A model generated the notes under the pieces. It saw only the letters and a list, made by a program, of their open reading frames with translations. It was not told where the DNA came from and ran no database searches. Below are positions 12,842 through 12,988 of a stretch of DNA of 12,988 bases, piece by piece (within the stretch, counting starts at the first letter, position 1; every line of letters begins with the position of its first letter). This DNA comes from Halobacteriales archaeon (GTDB lineage: Archaea; Halobacteriota; Halobacteria; Halorutilales; JAHENH01), in NCBI GenBank assembly GCA_018609935.1, contig JAHENH010000147.1, forward strand, positions 1-12,988, in the 5' to 3' direction. The translations under genes and the position numbers were made by a program.

Positions 12842-12988
12842 TTATATTGCTTCTGGTCCTGTCTTTCCTGTCCTTATTTGATATGCGTTTTCTACAGGGA
12901 CTACGAATATTTTTCCATCACCTTCATTACCAGTATGGGCTGCTCTTCCTATGGCCTCGACAACATCTTGTGCTGGAATATCGGCTAC
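12842..12988 (-). CDS. glnK: Nitrogen regulatory protein PII (GlnB/GlnK family), C-terminal part
   Basis: The last 48 residues of a gene running off the right edge. It reads [20 protein letters not shown], then [20 protein letters not shown] and ends GKTGPEAI. The TG-x-GDGKIFV-x-PVE-x-x-x-x-IRTG signature is the C-terminal PII motif, which includes residues of the ATP/ADP site (GDGKIF and the RTG arginine). PII trimers sense ATP/ADP and 2-oxoglutarate and control ammonium transporters and nitrogen enzymes. The T-loop that defines the partner lies outside the window, so GlnB and GlnK cannot be told apart; the symbol is a family-level choice. It lies 139 bases upstream of nadE on the same strand, with a likely terminator between them. 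Confidence 0.9.
   Translation of the reverse strand, partial: VADIPAQDVVEAIGRAAHTGNEGDGKIFVVPVENAYQIRTGKTGPEAI

Noticed and set aside
1..12988. CRISPR arrays, tRNA or rRNA genes, complete insertion sequences
   Set aside because: No regularly spaced repeats with unique spacers, no tRNA arm pattern or rRNA-like stretch, and no transposase catalytic domain were seen. The only transposase-like piece is the winged helix at the end of NadE.

Overview
The window looks like chromosomal DNA of an AT-rich euryarchaeon with haloarchaea-like gene content. Three things suggest this. First, the protein types: an amino-acid permease with C-terminal UspA domains, an AIM24 protein, a Tat-dependent lipoprotein PstS, and a PstA with a large multi-TM N-terminal half. 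Second, start sites with TATA-like boxes about 25-29 bases upstream, as in leaderless archaeal transcripts. Third, moderately acidic proteins. The low GC (mostly A/T by eye, Lys/Asn/Ile-rich proteins) does not fit typical Halobacteria. A low-GC relative such as Methanonatronarchaeia, Hikarchaeia or a similar lineage is possible, but the sequence alone does not settle it. The region is ordinary housekeeping and transport DNA with a few genes of unknown function.

Layout. At the left edge lies the 3' end of an AIM24-family gene. A two-gene unit follows: a stand-alone UspA protein and an APC permease carrying two more UspA domains, joined by a good Shine-Dalgarno site. A convergent short-chain dehydrogenase comes next; the usual catalytic Lys of its YxxxK motif reads Arg. 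Positions 4488-5069 hold a possible 53-codon ORF, an 18-bp tandem repeat and a strong hairpin. Beyond that are an unrecognised Tyr/Phe-rich gene, a broken helical (phasin-like) gene on the minus strand, and an extremely Lys/Asn-rich putative membrane protein. A VOC-fold metalloenzyme gene then diverges from a phosphate-uptake operon, pstS-pstC-pstA. The operon has an 18-bp perfect palindrome between pstS and pstC, and pstC and pstA overlap by one base. No pstB or phoU follows. The right part, on the minus strand, is nadE and, upstream of it, the 3' end of a PII nitrogen-regulator gene.

How they work together. PstS captures phosphate outside the membrane, and PstC/PstA form the channel; the ATPase must be encoded elsewhere. 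NadE makes NAD from deamido-NAD, ATP and ammonia, and PII senses nitrogen and energy status, so their adjacency is suggestive only.

The most unusual element is NadE. After its normal end at about residue 265 it carries a Pro/Gln/Ser-rich linker and an approximately 60-residue domain resembling the winged helix-turn-helix of IS630-type transposases. This is a possible biosynthetic enzyme-DNA-binding fusion, and it is the best candidate in the window for something undescribed.
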